Assembly: GCA_937902315.1 (NCBI GenBank)
Contig: CALGUG010000011.1
Location: 262,160 to 326,159, forward strand
Direction: 5' to 3'
Source: an uncultured Chloroflexales bacterium
Lineage (GTDB): Bacteria > Chloroflexota > Chloroflexia > Chloroflexales > Chloroflexaceae
DNA length: 64,000 nt
This document shows, one piece after another, positions 49,925 through 59,167 of this stretch; position 1 is the first letter of the stretch; each line of letters opens with the position of its first letter. The notes under the pieces are model-generated. The model had not been told where the DNA came from. It saw only the letters and a list, made by a program, of their open reading frames with translations, and did no database searches. A program made the position numbers and the translations under genes.

Positions 49925-52045
49925 CTAGAGCGCCTCGATTGTCGAACTTGGGCGGAACCATTGCCAAATCGCTATAGCGACGCCCAGCAGCGAAAAGAGC
50001 AGCCCGATCGGCACATCCCAAGGGCGGTATCGGAAGGCGATATAGTGTTCGCCAGCCGGTAGCTCGACCTGTAAAAAGGTGCCATTCTCCACTAAGGTGA
50101 CGCCTCTTCCATCGACCTGAGCGGTCCAGCCTCGCCAAGCGTTCTCCTGCACCATCAAAGTACCATCTGCCTCGTTCGAACAGTAGACATCGATAACGCC
50201 GCCTTGCCCCTCGGCTCGACAGGGTATCGGCCCTTCTTCGGTTTGCACAGCCGCATAGGAGACGCTCGGGTATTCGATCAGTGTGAAATTGCCGACCCGC
50301 TCAACAGCTCTGCCCTCTAGTGCTCCCGAATAGGCATCGATCCAGTATGTTTCTTCTTGTGGATCGTGCTCAAAGGCCGTAATCAGATCTCGCTCCGATC
50401 TCTCAAGGTCTTCTTCGGCTTCTTCTTCAGAGAGAGTCACGCGCACTTCCATAGCGGGGTCAGGATCGATATGCTCGATCCATTTCCAAGGCCGCACCAC
50501 ACTGGCGATCTTAAGGTCAGCCTGAAAAGCTAAAGGCAACCAATAGCCGTCGCCAAAGGGAAACATAATCCAGCGCAATTCGTCAGATTGCAGCTTCTCG
50601 GACAGATAAGCCGCCGCTTCATCTTCATTCTCTTGAACGATCATCCACTGTTGGCCGAATTCATAGACGGGTATAAGCGCCGCAAAGCCAACGACCAAGC
50701 TAATCCACATCACGTTAACGCTCTTGCTAAGCGTTTCAGAAAACATGATCTGGATCTTGGGCCACTGAGCCGACATCAGATTTTGCAGGCCGATCGCCCC
50801 CAAACCGATGATCAACGGTACCGCCAGGCCCGCAATCAAAGAGGGGTTACGCACACCGCCCGAGAAGTCGGGGTTGAAGTAGGCGATCGCTTTAAAGGGC
50901 AGGGCGCTACTGCTAGCATAGATCAGACCGATCGCCACAGCAAAGAAAGCGAAGATCCGTATAGGTAGTCGCCGAAGCGCAATCAGACCGAAGATCACCG
51001 GCACCCAGCCGATATAGTTGATATACAGATAAGGGTAAGGATGCTTATGTAAAGCGTTGCTATTGTAGAAGTCTAAGTCGTTGATGACGAGGTTGAATAA
51101 GTTGTAGATAAACGGCTGGCTCGATTCGAAGAGCGGATCTGTCTCTTTGGCGATATTGGGCCAGAAGTTGATCAGTGGCACAAGAAAGAGGCTACTGAGC
51201 AACAGGGCGAGACAGAATGCAAGCGCATATTCGCGCCAGATCGGTTGAATACGCAACTGCCCGTCGAAACAGAAGATCAGATAGGCCGGCAGCATCAGCA
51301 ACAGGCCGAGCTGTAGATAGCCCTGCCCGGCCGTGAGAGTCAGCGAGAGCGCGATGGCGAACAGTATCGCAGTGCGCCGACGCCCATCGTGGGCCAAGGC
51401 GATGCCCGCAACGATCGCAAGGCTCGCGAAGGCGGTCGAAAGCAGCACTGCGAAGACACCGATCTCGAGGCGCCCGGCCAGATGACCGCCCACCACAGCG
51501 AGGGCCGCCGCCCAGAGCCGCACAGCCCGATTCAATTTAAAAATGTGTGCCAGCCACCATTGGGCCAGACCAGCCACAAAGAGGCTTACAACGATAGCAA
51601 CTTTGGCCCCAACCACATGCCCCCAGATAGCGCTTGTTACGATTACAAGCGGGTGGGCGGGCGCGCCGTGCAGATCGATAAAAGCAGGATTGCCGCCATT
51701 GATCGATCCATTCCACATAATACAGGTACCACATTCCCAGAGCCAGTTCCAAATCACATGCGATTGAATCGCCATATGGAACTCGATTCCTGGGAGCCAA
51801 GTTTCAGGAGAAAAATCGAGAAACGCACGCCCAACCCAAGCAGCCCACAGAGCAATAGCACCGATTTCAAATACATGCCAAAGGTAGGTTCGCGATCGCA
51901 TCCATTCCGATGGTAAGGATAAGAGACGTTGCAATTTCGACTGTTCTAAGATTGATCCGCTAGGGGTTTGAGTTAAAATCGGCCATTTAAGGAGCAAATA
52001 ACCGACTCCGATAACGACTACCAACAAGGTGATCGCAAGAACCAT
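49925..52045 (-). CDS. YfhO-like polytopic membrane protein
   Basis: This 706-aa protein has about 11 TM helices in its first 480 residues, one more near the C-terminus, and a large extracytoplasmic beta-rich domain between. The end, NAWRGWTAQVDGRGVTLVENGTFLQVELPAGEHYIAFRYRPWDVPIGL, is typical of YfhO-family proteins, relatives of GT-C glycosyltransferases linked to glycosylation of lipoteichoic acid or surface polymers. The N-terminal part (SGSILEQSKLQRLL... SINGGNPAFIDLHGAPAHPL) fits the same fold. No polyprenyl-phosphate sugar synthase is adjacent. Confidence 0.75.
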   Translation of the reverse strand: MVLAITLLVVVIGVGYLLLKWPILTQTPSGSILEQSKLQRLLSLPSEWMRSRTYLWHVFEIGAIALWAAWVGRAFLDFSPETWLPGIEFHMAIQSHVIWNWLWECGTCIMWNGSINGGNPAFIDLHGAPAHPLVIVTSAIWGHVVGAKVAIVVSLFVAGLAQWWLAHIFKLNRAVRLWAAALAVVGGHLAGRLEIGVFAVLLSTAFASLAIVAGIALAHDGRRRTAILFAIALSLTLTAGQGYLQLGLLLMLPAYLIFCFDGQLRIQPIWREYALAFCLALLLSSLFLVPLINFWPNIAKETDPLFESSQPFIYNLFNLVINDLDFYNSNALHKHPYPYLYINYIGWVPVIFGLIALRRLPIRIFAFFAVAIGLIYASSSALPFKAIAYFNPDFSGGVRNPSLIAGLAVPLIIGLGAIGLQNLMSAQWPKIQIMFSETLSKSVNVMWISLVVGFAALIPVYEFGQQWMIVQENEDEAAAYLSEKLQSDELRWIMFPFGDGYWLPLAFQADLKIASVVRPWKWIEHIDPDPAMEVRVTLSEEEAEEDLERSERDLITAFEHDPQEETYWIDAYSGALEGRAVERVGNFTLIEYPSVSYAAVQTEEGPIPCRAEGQGGVIDVYCSNEADGTLMVQENAWRGWTAQVDGRGVTLVENGTFLQVELPAGEHYIAFRYRPWDVPIGLLFSLLGVAIAIWQWFRPSSTIEAL

Positions 52046-52490
52046 AAACCTTCTCTTATGTGAAAGGAAATAGAATAGTGTACAAATCTGCTCTGAAAAG
52101 CGGTGTAAATTGTTCTCTCTTCGTTGAGATAGACGCTACGAATATAGCACAGCGATATTAATAAAATGCAGCGTACTCTAATAACCGTATAGCGCTTAGC
52201 TAAGCCCAAAATAGTTTAAAAAACCCAGAAATTTTTGAAGGCTTATCCATGGAATTCTAGCACATATATGGAGCCATTCAAGCGGATAAAAGTCCTATCT
52301 TTATGTTCACTGAGTAGGGGTACGATCTGTGGTATCTCTACAGGTTGGCGGAGAGGTCTCCACCCTCAAAAAGGCTTCGACCGCGTCCGCCTACGGCTAC
52401 AAAGTCGGCTTCGGCTCCCCACCCAAACAGCTCCCAGCTTCCCTGAAGGGCTTCTGTTTAGCAAGGCCATAGTCAAACAAACAAGCGGGA
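52046..52490. repeat. Gap with type-B and degenerate type-A sequence
   Basis: Contains ttcaagcggataaaag (about 52274) as a type-A end remnant and an inverted type-B core (cgcgtccgcctacggcta) at about 52383-52400. No gene is supported. Confidence 0.55.
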
Positions 52491-52530
52491 AGAAAAAAGA
52501 ACGATTTCGCGCGACGATGCGAAATCGTTC
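52491..52530 (-). terminator. Terminator of the aldehyde dehydrogenase gene
   Basis: A 12-bp perfect stem (gaacgatttcgc / gcgaaatcgttc) is followed on the minus strand by six T's, about 65 nt past the stop. It lies in repeat-like sequence. Confidence 0.7.
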
Positions 52531-52593
52531 ATAACAAACAGAGTCAGGTTTAACCCCGCCGAAGGCCAACAAACACAACCCCATGAGCCAAAT

Positions 52594-54048
52594 TTAATAG
52601 GGGTACCACCAAGATTTCTGCTCTTGAACGAAATCCCAGTGGACATGTTTTGTTTCAAGGAAGGCTTCGAGGCCCTCTTCGCCCAGCTCGCGCGAGCCGC
52701 CGCTAAACTTCATGCCGCCGAACGGCCCAGCGTCGTTGTCGGTCAAAGGATCGTTAACCCAACAGGTACCAGCTTTGACCTCTTCGTAATACTGTTTGAT
52801 CTTGCGTGGATCGTTGCTATACAGGTTCGCGCCCAGACCGTAGTCGCAGTCGTTAGCTAGTTCGATGGCTTGATCGAAGCTCTCGTAGCCCATAATCGGA
52901 ATAACCGGCCCGAAGGTTTCCTCACGCATAATGCGGAAGGAATGGTCGACTTGATCGAGCACAGTCGGCTCGTAAAAGTAGCCGCGCTCAAACTGGGGCG
53001 GGCGTTTGCCGCCGGTCAGAATGCGCGCCCCTTGCGCGCGCGCCTCGGCCACCTGGGCTTCGACCTTTTCGCGGTAACGCGCCCCAACCAGCGGGCCGAT
53101 ATCGGTTGTCGGTTCGATACCCGGGCCGAGGCGCAAGGTCTGAACGAATTCGACGAGTTGTTCTGTAAAGCGTTTCCTGATACTCTCGTGTACATAGACG
53201 CGCTCGGTGCTGGTACAAACCTGACCAGCGTTGAGCAAACCCGCCCATGCCACCGCCTGCACCGCGATATCGAGATCGGCATCTTCGGCCACAATAAAGG
53301 CATCCTTACCGCCCAACTCAAGGTGGGTCTTTTTCACACGCTCGGCGGCCAAACGAGCGATCTCGCGGCCCGTCGCGAACGAGCCTGTAAAGGCGATCAA
53401 AGGTGTATCAGGGTGGCTCACCAGCTCGCGCCCCAGATCGGCGAAACCAGTTACAACGTTGAGCACCCCAGCGGGCAGGTGGCTACAGCAGCGCTCTGCA
53501 AACAAAAGTGTGCTGAGCGGCGTCATCTCGCTGGGTTTGAGCACAACGGTGTTGCCCGCCGCCAGAGCGGGTGCTAGCTTCCACGAGGCCAACAAGAGCG
53601 GATAGTTCCAAGGTACAATACAGGCCACCACCCCATAGGGCTCCTTCAGCACCATCGCCAGTTGGCTCGCTTCGACCGAAGGAATGACCCGACCGCGCGA
53701 ATTGCGTTGCAACTCGGCGTAATAGTCGAAACAAGCCGCGCACCAGCCGATCTCGTCACGGTTTTCGAGCAGCGGTTTGCCTCCCTCGAACGTCATCAAG
53801 GTAGCCAGCTCTTCGCTGTGTTCACGCAGCTTGTGGGCGACCTCGTGCAGCATCTCGGCCTTTTCGTGAGCCGTCACAAAGCGCCAGCTTTTGAAAGCAG
53901 CCTTGCCAGCCGCGATCGCTTTGCGAGCATCGACGACACCGCCATGCGGCACGCTGTCAATAATCTCCTCGCTGGCGGGGTTCTCTACCGGAAAGGTCTC
54001 TCCGCTTTCGGCTTGTACAAACTCTCCATTGATCAGCATCAGTGGCAT
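52594..54048 (-). CDS. NAD(P)-dependent aldehyde dehydrogenase
   Basis: This 484-aa protein is a class-typical aldehyde dehydrogenase that oxidises an aldehyde to the acid. The NAD-binding PWNYPLL and TGSFATGREI, catalytic E244 (LELGGKD) and nucleophile C278 (NAGQVCTSTERV), and the EETFGPV segment are intact. It resembles betaine-aldehyde and related broad-specificity enzymes. The ATG at 54048 has aaggag 6 nt upstream; a TTG two codons earlier is less likely. Monocistronic, substrate unassigned. Confidence 0.92.
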   Translation of the reverse strand: MPLMLINGEFVQAESGETFPVENPASEEIIDSVPHGGVVDARKAIAAGKAAFKSWRFVTAHEKAEMLHEVAHKLREHSEELATLMTFEGGKPLLENRDEIGWCAACFDYYAELQRNSRGRVIPSVEASQLAMVLKEPYGVVACIVPWNYPLLLASWKLAPALAAGNTVVLKPSEMTPLSTLLFAERCCSHLPAGVLNVVTGFADLGRELVSHPDTPLIAFTGSFATGREIARLAAERVKKTHLELGGKDAFIVAEDADLDIAVQAVAWAGLLNAGQVCTSTERVYVHESIRKRFTEQLVEFVQTLRLGPGIEPTTDIGPLVGARYREKVEAQVAEARAQGARILTGGKRPPQFERGYFYEPTVLDQVDHSFRIMREETFGPVIPIMGYESFDQAIELANDCDYGLGANLYSNDPRKIKQYYEEVKAGTCWVNDPLTDNDAGPFGGMKFSGGSRELGEEGLEAFLETKHVHWDFVQEQKSWWYPY

Positions 54049-54129
54049 ACACAACTCCTTACATCTTTGGAAGGCGATGATCGTTTGGAGCCAGCCTTTT
54101 GAGCGCGATTTCAGGCGGCAGCCACGTGG

Positions 54130-54693
54130 TTAGGAATAGGCTGGCCAGTGAGCAGTGATCGGAATACTCATTGCATTGCCAAGCGTATAACTCTGAATGA
54201 ATATGAAAATAGCGATAGCGATTGCTACAGCGATAACGAGTAACAGCGGAATCCAGACCGGACGTTTTTTGGTCTGACTTTCAGGCCAATACAACATCTC
54301 TTTTGAATAGGTCTTTTTTGTTGCTGTAGATTGATTCGTTTGTTGCGATGGAGACGTCTCAGCAGGCTCAGATGCTGCTTGGGCAACAGGCGCTTGTATC
54401 GAGAGACGTTTGATCCGACGCGCCTGAGGTGCTGGTTGCGATAGACGTTCAAGCGCGCGTTGGGCCACTTGATTCGATGGATTGATGGCGAGAACGTGTA
54501 AAAGACACTTCTTACGTTCTTCGTCAGTTTCAACAGCCCCAGAGCGCCAGATCCAAGCCCTCTCATTTTTAGGATCAAGTACAACTGCCTGGCTGAATAG
54601 CTCGCGTGCAGCAGCAACGTCGCCCGCATGCAGAAGGTCGATTCCCTCTTGGATCAGCTTATCGACAGCACGTTCGACGTGGGTACTTGGCAT
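54130..54693 (-). CDS. TPR-containing single-pass membrane protein
   Basis: This 187-aa protein has about two TPR-like helical repeats at the N-terminus (LIQEGIDLLHAGDVAAARELFSQAVVLDPKNERAWIW, CLLHVLAINPSNQVAQRAL), a Ser/Thr/Gln-rich linker and one TM helix (about 147-166) with a short outside tail. It is predicted to be tail-anchored with the repeats in the cytoplasm. No further function is visible. Confidence 0.75.
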   Translation of the reverse strand: MPSTHVERAVDKLIQEGIDLLHAGDVAAARELFSQAVVLDPKNERAWIWRSGAVETDEERKKCLLHVLAINPSNQVAQRALERLSQPAPQARRIKRLSIQAPVAQAASEPAETSPSQQTNQSTATKKTYSKEMLYWPESQTKKRPVWIPLLLVIAVAIAIAIFIFIQSYTLGNAMSIPITAHWPAYS

Positions 54694-55200
54694 GAGAGAT
54701 ATCCTACTAGGAATTGGAAGAGAGATCGTATTTATATTTCGTTATTATACGCCACAACCCGAAAGGTTGCATTTGGTTCTAAAAATACCCAGAATACAAA
54801 CGAAGCATTTGAGCTAATTTTACGATTTTTCAAGAGATCTCTTCAAGTTTCTTGGCCTGCTGACTTTCATACAAAACCCTTTACACTCTGCGTATGCTTC
54901 TAGCAAATCTAGCTGAGCACTTTGTGTTTTTGGCCTTCGGCAGAGTGGAACGTGACTATTCCTTTTCTCGTTTTTGTTTTCTACGTTATAAGAGCACAAG
55001 TCTTTAAACGGATTTGGTATAAGGTAACATCCATCGCTATGCTTGGGTTTGGCAACGCAAGACAGCGAAGCTGCGCGGTGCGTGCAGCGACATCGTGCAA
55101 CGAAGGCAGCGCAATGCGAGAAGAACTGAATGGGTGGACGGCCTGTTTGTAGCCGTAGGCGGACGCGCTGAGGAGCGAATGGAAGGGAGAGACTATGCCG
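54694..55200. repeat. Gap with partial type-A and type-B elements
   Basis: Type-A right part at about 54930-55020 (ggccttcggcagagtgg...aaacggatttggtat) lacks a left terminal repeat. The type-B core (agccgtaggcggacgcg) is at about 55151-55167. Nothing else is recognised up to 55457. Confidence 0.65.
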
Positions 55201-55457
55201 CGAGAGCGCTACACACATGAAGCCAATGAGGTATCAAAACAGCTTGAATATGTGTTAAAAATAGACAAGCATTTTTCAGAGCTTTCTTGCTTCGCCTTAG
55301 CGATATAAAAACCATAAAGAGTGCGAAAACAGCTTCGCAATGCTTGACATCGCTTGACTTTTTATAAAGATACGGGTATTCTCTAGCATAGATACTGAGT
55401 ATGCGTTCCATGCCGCCTGCTACTAAGGCGGCATGTTTTATGAGTCTTGGAGGTTGT

Positions 55458-56021
55458 ATGGCAACAACATCAGATCTTCGTAACGGTATTATTCTTCGCT
55501 ACAATGGCGAATTACATCAGGTTATTGAATTCCAGCACGTCAGCCCTGGCAACTGGCGTGCATTTGTTCGTCTGAAGCTGCGCAACCTGCGAACGGGCCG
55601 CACGATTGAAGATCGCGTTCGCGCTGGTTCGGATATCGAGATCGTGCGCGTCGATAACCGCGAGATGCAGTACCTCTACCGCGAAGGTGAGGACTACGTC
55701 TTTATGGATAACGAGACGTACGAGCAGATTCCGATCAGCCCTGAGCGCATCGGCGATCAGTCTCGTTTTATGCGCGAAAACGATAATGCAATGGTGCTCT
55801 TTGCCGAGGGCGAAGGCATTATCGGTGTTGAGCTTCCGATCTTTGTGAACTTGGAAGTAACCGAAACCACCACGGCTGTGCGCGGCGATACCGCTACCTC
55901 GGTTACCAAGCCTGCTACGCTCGAAACCGGCGCTGTTATTCAGGTGCCCGGCTTCGTCAACGTTGGCGACGTCGTCAAGATCGATACCCGCACCGGCGAG
56001 TATCTGGAGCGCGTCAAGTAA
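55458..56021 (+). CDS. efp: Translation elongation factor P
   Basis: This 187-aa protein is EF-P, which binds stalled ribosomes between the P and E sites and rescues poly-proline stalls. It has the three OB/KOW-like domains: the N-terminal LRNGIILRYNGELHQVIEFQHVSPGNWRAFVRLK, a middle domain with YLYREGEDYVFMD, and a C-terminal LETGAVIQVPGFVNVGDVVKIDTRTGEYLER. The tip of the first domain reads P-G-N32-W-R; the modified Lys or Arg of well-studied EF-Ps is Asn here. ttggagg precedes the ATG at 55458. No epmA, epmB, earP or related gene is adjacent. Confidence 0.93.
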   Translation: MATTSDLRNGIILRYNGELHQVIEFQHVSPGNWRAFVRLKLRNLRTGRTIEDRVRAGSDIEIVRVDNREMQYLYREGEDYVFMDNETYEQIPISPERIGDQSRFMRENDNAMVLFAEGEGIIGVELPIFVNLEVTETTTAVRGDTATSVTKPATLETGAVIQVPGFVNVGDVVKIDTRTGEYLERVK

Positions 56022-56044
56022 GCATCGAGCTTATAATGATGAAG

Positions 56045-56079
56045 CGGCCACCCTTACACAGAAGGGTGGCCGTTTTCTT
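56045..56079 (+). terminator. efp terminator
   Basis: An 11-bp perfect stem (cggccaccctt / aagggtggccg) with a 6-nt loop and a ttttcttt tail, 23 nt after the stop. Confidence 0.85.
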
Positions 56080-56129
56080 TGCCTCGCTTTCAAACCACAT
56101 CCGGCTCAACTCTGTGTGTTTTTGGCCTT

Positions 56130-56290
56130 CGCAGAGCACTCTGGCGGCTTGGTCTCTTCTCCAACAAAGGTCCTTAGCGCGTCCGCCTACGGCTACCAAC
56201 AGCTCGCCCGTAACCTCACTGTTGTAGCTGTGTGCCGAGAGGCCACCCCGAAATATAGCGATTCAAGCGGATTTCATATCAGATTTGTGC
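56130..56290. repeat. Inverted type-B element and type-A end fragment
   Basis: The type-B core (cgcgtccgcctacggcta) is at about 56179-56196; caagcggatttcatatcag at about 56263 is a type-A end. The rest of the gap up to 56766 is AT-rich and unrecognised. Confidence 0.6.
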
Positions 56291-56766
56291 TGCGTATTCA
56301 TTGGCCAAGCACGAGAGTCTCTCTGAAAGCGCCATATTGCAGATGAATTTCGCTCTAACAGCAAAAAATCCTCGTATCAACGTTCTATCAATCGATGCCT
56401 TGCATTAAGAAGTTAGTCTATCAGAGAAGATTTTTAATGCTCTAGAAGAAAACAAATCGTAGACGCCGCGAACTCGTAACAAGTATGAATACTTTTGGCT
56501 GATTGTGAAACGTTTGTCGAAACAGATCTTTATATGAATATCGAATTACAGAATTTCATAATAATTTACGGCGTAATGATTCTAAAATCAGTCTAAATAC
56601 TGAGAAGAAAAGCTAACATTGTAAATCGTTTGGCGTATAATAAAGTCCAAGCTTCTGAATGATAACGAGTTTATCACTCAGCTGTATACTACAAGAAGTC
56701 CTGTCTTAGTAGATGTTTTTATCTCTAGGACTTACAGTTTTCCAAATTGCTGAGAGAGGTATCAAC

Positions 56767-57078
56767 GTGAGCCTTGCATTAGATCCGGTAGCGATGTTAC
56801 TAAATAGTGCAGCCTGTTTGTGGCAAGAGCTCGAACAGTATGCGGAACTCGATGTACGCCCTCGATATAGCGCACTCGATACTTGGCTCGCTAAAGGTGC
56901 ATATCAACAAGGGCTGGACCCGAACCAGATCTGGCAACTGCGTCGCGATTATCGCCGCTTGTGCAGCTTGCTCGATCACCTCGAAACGCTTTTGTGCGAT
57001 GATGGCAAAGAAGCTGTTGAGGCAGTTCGTGCTCGTATCGCCGAGCAGATCACTACGGAAGCGATCGCAAACCTCTAA
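56767..57078 (+). CDS. Small helical protein of unknown function
   Basis: This 103-aa protein (GTG start at 56767, gagagagg upstream) is helical and charged, with LDPVAMLLNSAACLWQELEQYAEL and LCSLLDHLETLLCDDGKEAVEAVRARIAEQ. I do not recognise the family. It has no TM helix or signal peptide. It is monocistronic, converging with the glycosyltransferase gene. Good codon use and a clear ribosome site support it as a gene. Confidence 0.65.
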   Translation: MSLALDPVAMLLNSAACLWQELEQYAELDVRPRYSALDTWLAKGAYQQGLDPNQIWQLRRDYRRLCSLLDHLETLLCDDGKEAVEAVRARIAEQITTEAIANL

Positions 57079-57139
57079 AACCGTTCGGCTGTTCCCAGCT
57101 GCCGAAGGTTTATAACTCTTACACCTCGCCCTAGTCCCT

Positions 57140-58564
57140 CTAGCGGTGAAGTTCTATAATCCGTTCTGCGACCGTTCGCAAAACGCGTTCATCACGTTCG
57201 TGAAAACCGAGTTCAACCAGTGCTGTTGCCGCTTGTTCGACCTGAGTTTGAAGTTCAGGGCCGTGCTTTGCTATTGCCGCCTGTTCCTCTGTCGGCTTTG
57301 GCTTGGAAGCCGCCTGACTCGGCGGCGGAGTACTGACATCCCAGAGCGGCTGTTCACGAATGCGCTGAACCACCGGCCAGTTGTAGAGCTTCGCAAGGAA
57401 GCGAATATATTCTTGGGCCGAACGTTCGAGACTATGTTCGCGTGCCACAAAGGCGCGGGCATTAGCCCCAAGCTGATCGGCGAAGGCTCGATCTTTCAAC
57501 AGCAGCTGGCAGTAGGCCAAGAGCAGATCGCTCTCGCTGGAACCAAGGTCAACTTGGGCCGCCACATCGCGCGGCAGCTCGGTAAACGATCCCGAAGCGG
57601 TCACAAGGGTCGCTTTACCCGCCCCCAAGAGGCGCAACAGACTGGCGCTGGTCTCTCCGGCTGTGGGGTGGCGTAAGTTCAGACAGATATCGGTCGCCGC
57701 CAAGTAATCGTCCCAATCGCTGCGACTGACAAAACCCGTAACCCGCACACTATCCTCTAGCCCCATGCGTTCGATCAAACCCCGCACATCATAATTGGGC
57801 GACGCGCTACCAATCAGCAGATATTGGGCGTTGGGGAAGTCTTGGCGCAAGGCGATAAAGGTGCGCAGGGCAGGCTCAAGTCGCTTGTAGGCGTTGATAT
57901 GCCCGAAACTGGCCAGAATGGGCGCATCGAGCGGCAAGCCCAAACGCTGGCGTGCTTCGCTTTTGTCGATAACGGGCGGCAGCGGCACGCCCATGGGCAC
58001 CACGGCGCTGGGCAACTCGGGGCGCAGCGCCGTGGCTTTGTCGACAACATAATTGCTGTGGGCGATCAAGCCGTGGGCGGCTGCGATCACCGCTTCGCTA
58101 CAAGGGTAGTCGAAGGCTGCGTCGGTAAAACGGCTGCGGATCATCAACTGGGCCATGTGCTCACCATCGGGGCCGTATTGGGCCGCCATAGCGCGCACAT
58201 AGTGCTGAACGTTGTGCTGAACATTGGCTGCATACCAGAGCATAAAGTGATGCAGCACAAATTCGTGCATCACCATCACACCCGGCAGGCGTTGGGCTTC
58301 GCGCCAGATATGGGCGTGTACCGGGCTGTTGCCCATATGGTAGAGAATCGCATCGTAGGGGCGGCGGCGCTGATCGCTACGTAAACGGCGCAAGGGGCGC
58401 ACTTCCAGATATTTGTTGAGATTGGGATTGGAGGGTTTCAGCCCATCTTCAACATAGAGCGTGATATCGGCATATTGGCCCAAGTAGGGCAATAGCTCTT
58501 CACTGTAGTCTGAAATGCCCGAATGAGCGGGGTTGACGGGCGAACAGTAAGCGATTCTCGGCAT
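57140..58564 (-). CDS. Glycosyltransferase family 4 protein
   Basis: This 474-aa protein begins MPRIAYCSPVNPAHSGISDYSEELLPYLGQ, the acceptor-side start typical of GT4 enzymes. Its C-terminal half has a GT4 donor domain (ILASFGHINAYKRLEPALRTFIALRQDFPNAQYLLIG, VRVTGFVSRSDWDDYLAATDICLNLRHPTAGETSASLLRLLGAGKATLVT). It ends in a helical extension of about 80 residues. GT4 enzymes transfer a sugar from a nucleotide donor, here probably to a lipid or polysaccharide. The ATG at 58564 follows gaggac; a longer frame lacks support. Confidence 0.87.
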   Translation of the reverse strand: MPRIAYCSPVNPAHSGISDYSEELLPYLGQYADITLYVEDGLKPSNPNLNKYLEVRPLRRLRSDQRRRPYDAILYHMGNSPVHAHIWREAQRLPGVMVMHEFVLHHFMLWYAANVQHNVQHYVRAMAAQYGPDGEHMAQLMIRSRFTDAAFDYPCSEAVIAAAHGLIAHSNYVVDKATALRPELPSAVVPMGVPLPPVIDKSEARQRLGLPLDAPILASFGHINAYKRLEPALRTFIALRQDFPNAQYLLIGSASPNYDVRGLIERMGLEDSVRVTGFVSRSDWDDYLAATDICLNLRHPTAGETSASLLRLLGAGKATLVTASGSFTELPRDVAAQVDLGSSESDLLLAYCQLLLKDRAFADQLGANARAFVAREHSLERSAQEYIRFLAKLYNWPVVQRIREQPLWDVSTPPPSQAASKPKPTEEQAAIAKHGPELQTQVEQAATALVELGFHERDERVLRTVAERIIELHR

Positions 58565-58684
58565 GTCCTCGACCTTATGCTCTAACGAATGATCTGCTCT
58601 ATGGTACCACAAGCTCTCCGGCTCGCTTGCGAAGCATCCAGCAGACTCATGGTATACTAGCTTTATATTCAACACCATACCCGA

Positions 58685-58945
58685 ATGACGGACGCGGGAG
58701 AGTGCTGTTGTCAGCCGCCGAAGGCGTAAGCGTAAGGAGTTAGCCGCCCCTTTGTGAATCGCTCAGGCCCCCGAACCGCGTCCCGACGGCTCTCTGGAGA
58801 GTTTCGCTACAGCCTAAAACTGTAGCCAGCACCGACGGAGTAACCAAAATCTATCACACAACGGCTTCAGCGATTTGTGGCTCGTGATAGGCTTTGGGAA
58901 TCTCTCAGGTTTGCGGACAGAGAACAGGTGCTCGGCCTCATTCTG
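58685..58945 (+). ncRNA. Tandem glycine riboswitch (gcvT RNA)
   Basis: Two glycine aptamers precede gcvT. Aptamer 1 (about 58690-58802) has cgggagag, gccgccgaagg, aatcgctcaggc and a closing segment ctctctggagag. Aptamer 2 (about 58803-58945) has caccgacggagtaa, gggaatctctcaggt and ggacagagaac. Both show the conserved core of the class. Aptamer 1 has an unusual GTAAGC insert near its cgaagg loop. A -10-like tatact lies at 58653-58658. Glycine binding should switch on gcv expression. Confidence 0.9.
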
Positions 58946-59167
58946 TTCGTGCGCTCTTGAGCGGAGGTGTGTGGTGCCTTTCCTCAAACAACTTCAAGCC
59001 ATCCGGCCTTGTATGAGGCCATCTTGTCTCAATAGCTTTCAGCAAAACGGCGCTTGCTCGCAGTTGCGAGATGAGCGTTTTGGCATTGCTATACCTTTTG
59101 ATGGGATAAAGGCGCTGAATCGTATGTGTAGTGCTGTGGCAATAACGCAGCAAGTAAGGACGTGGTG

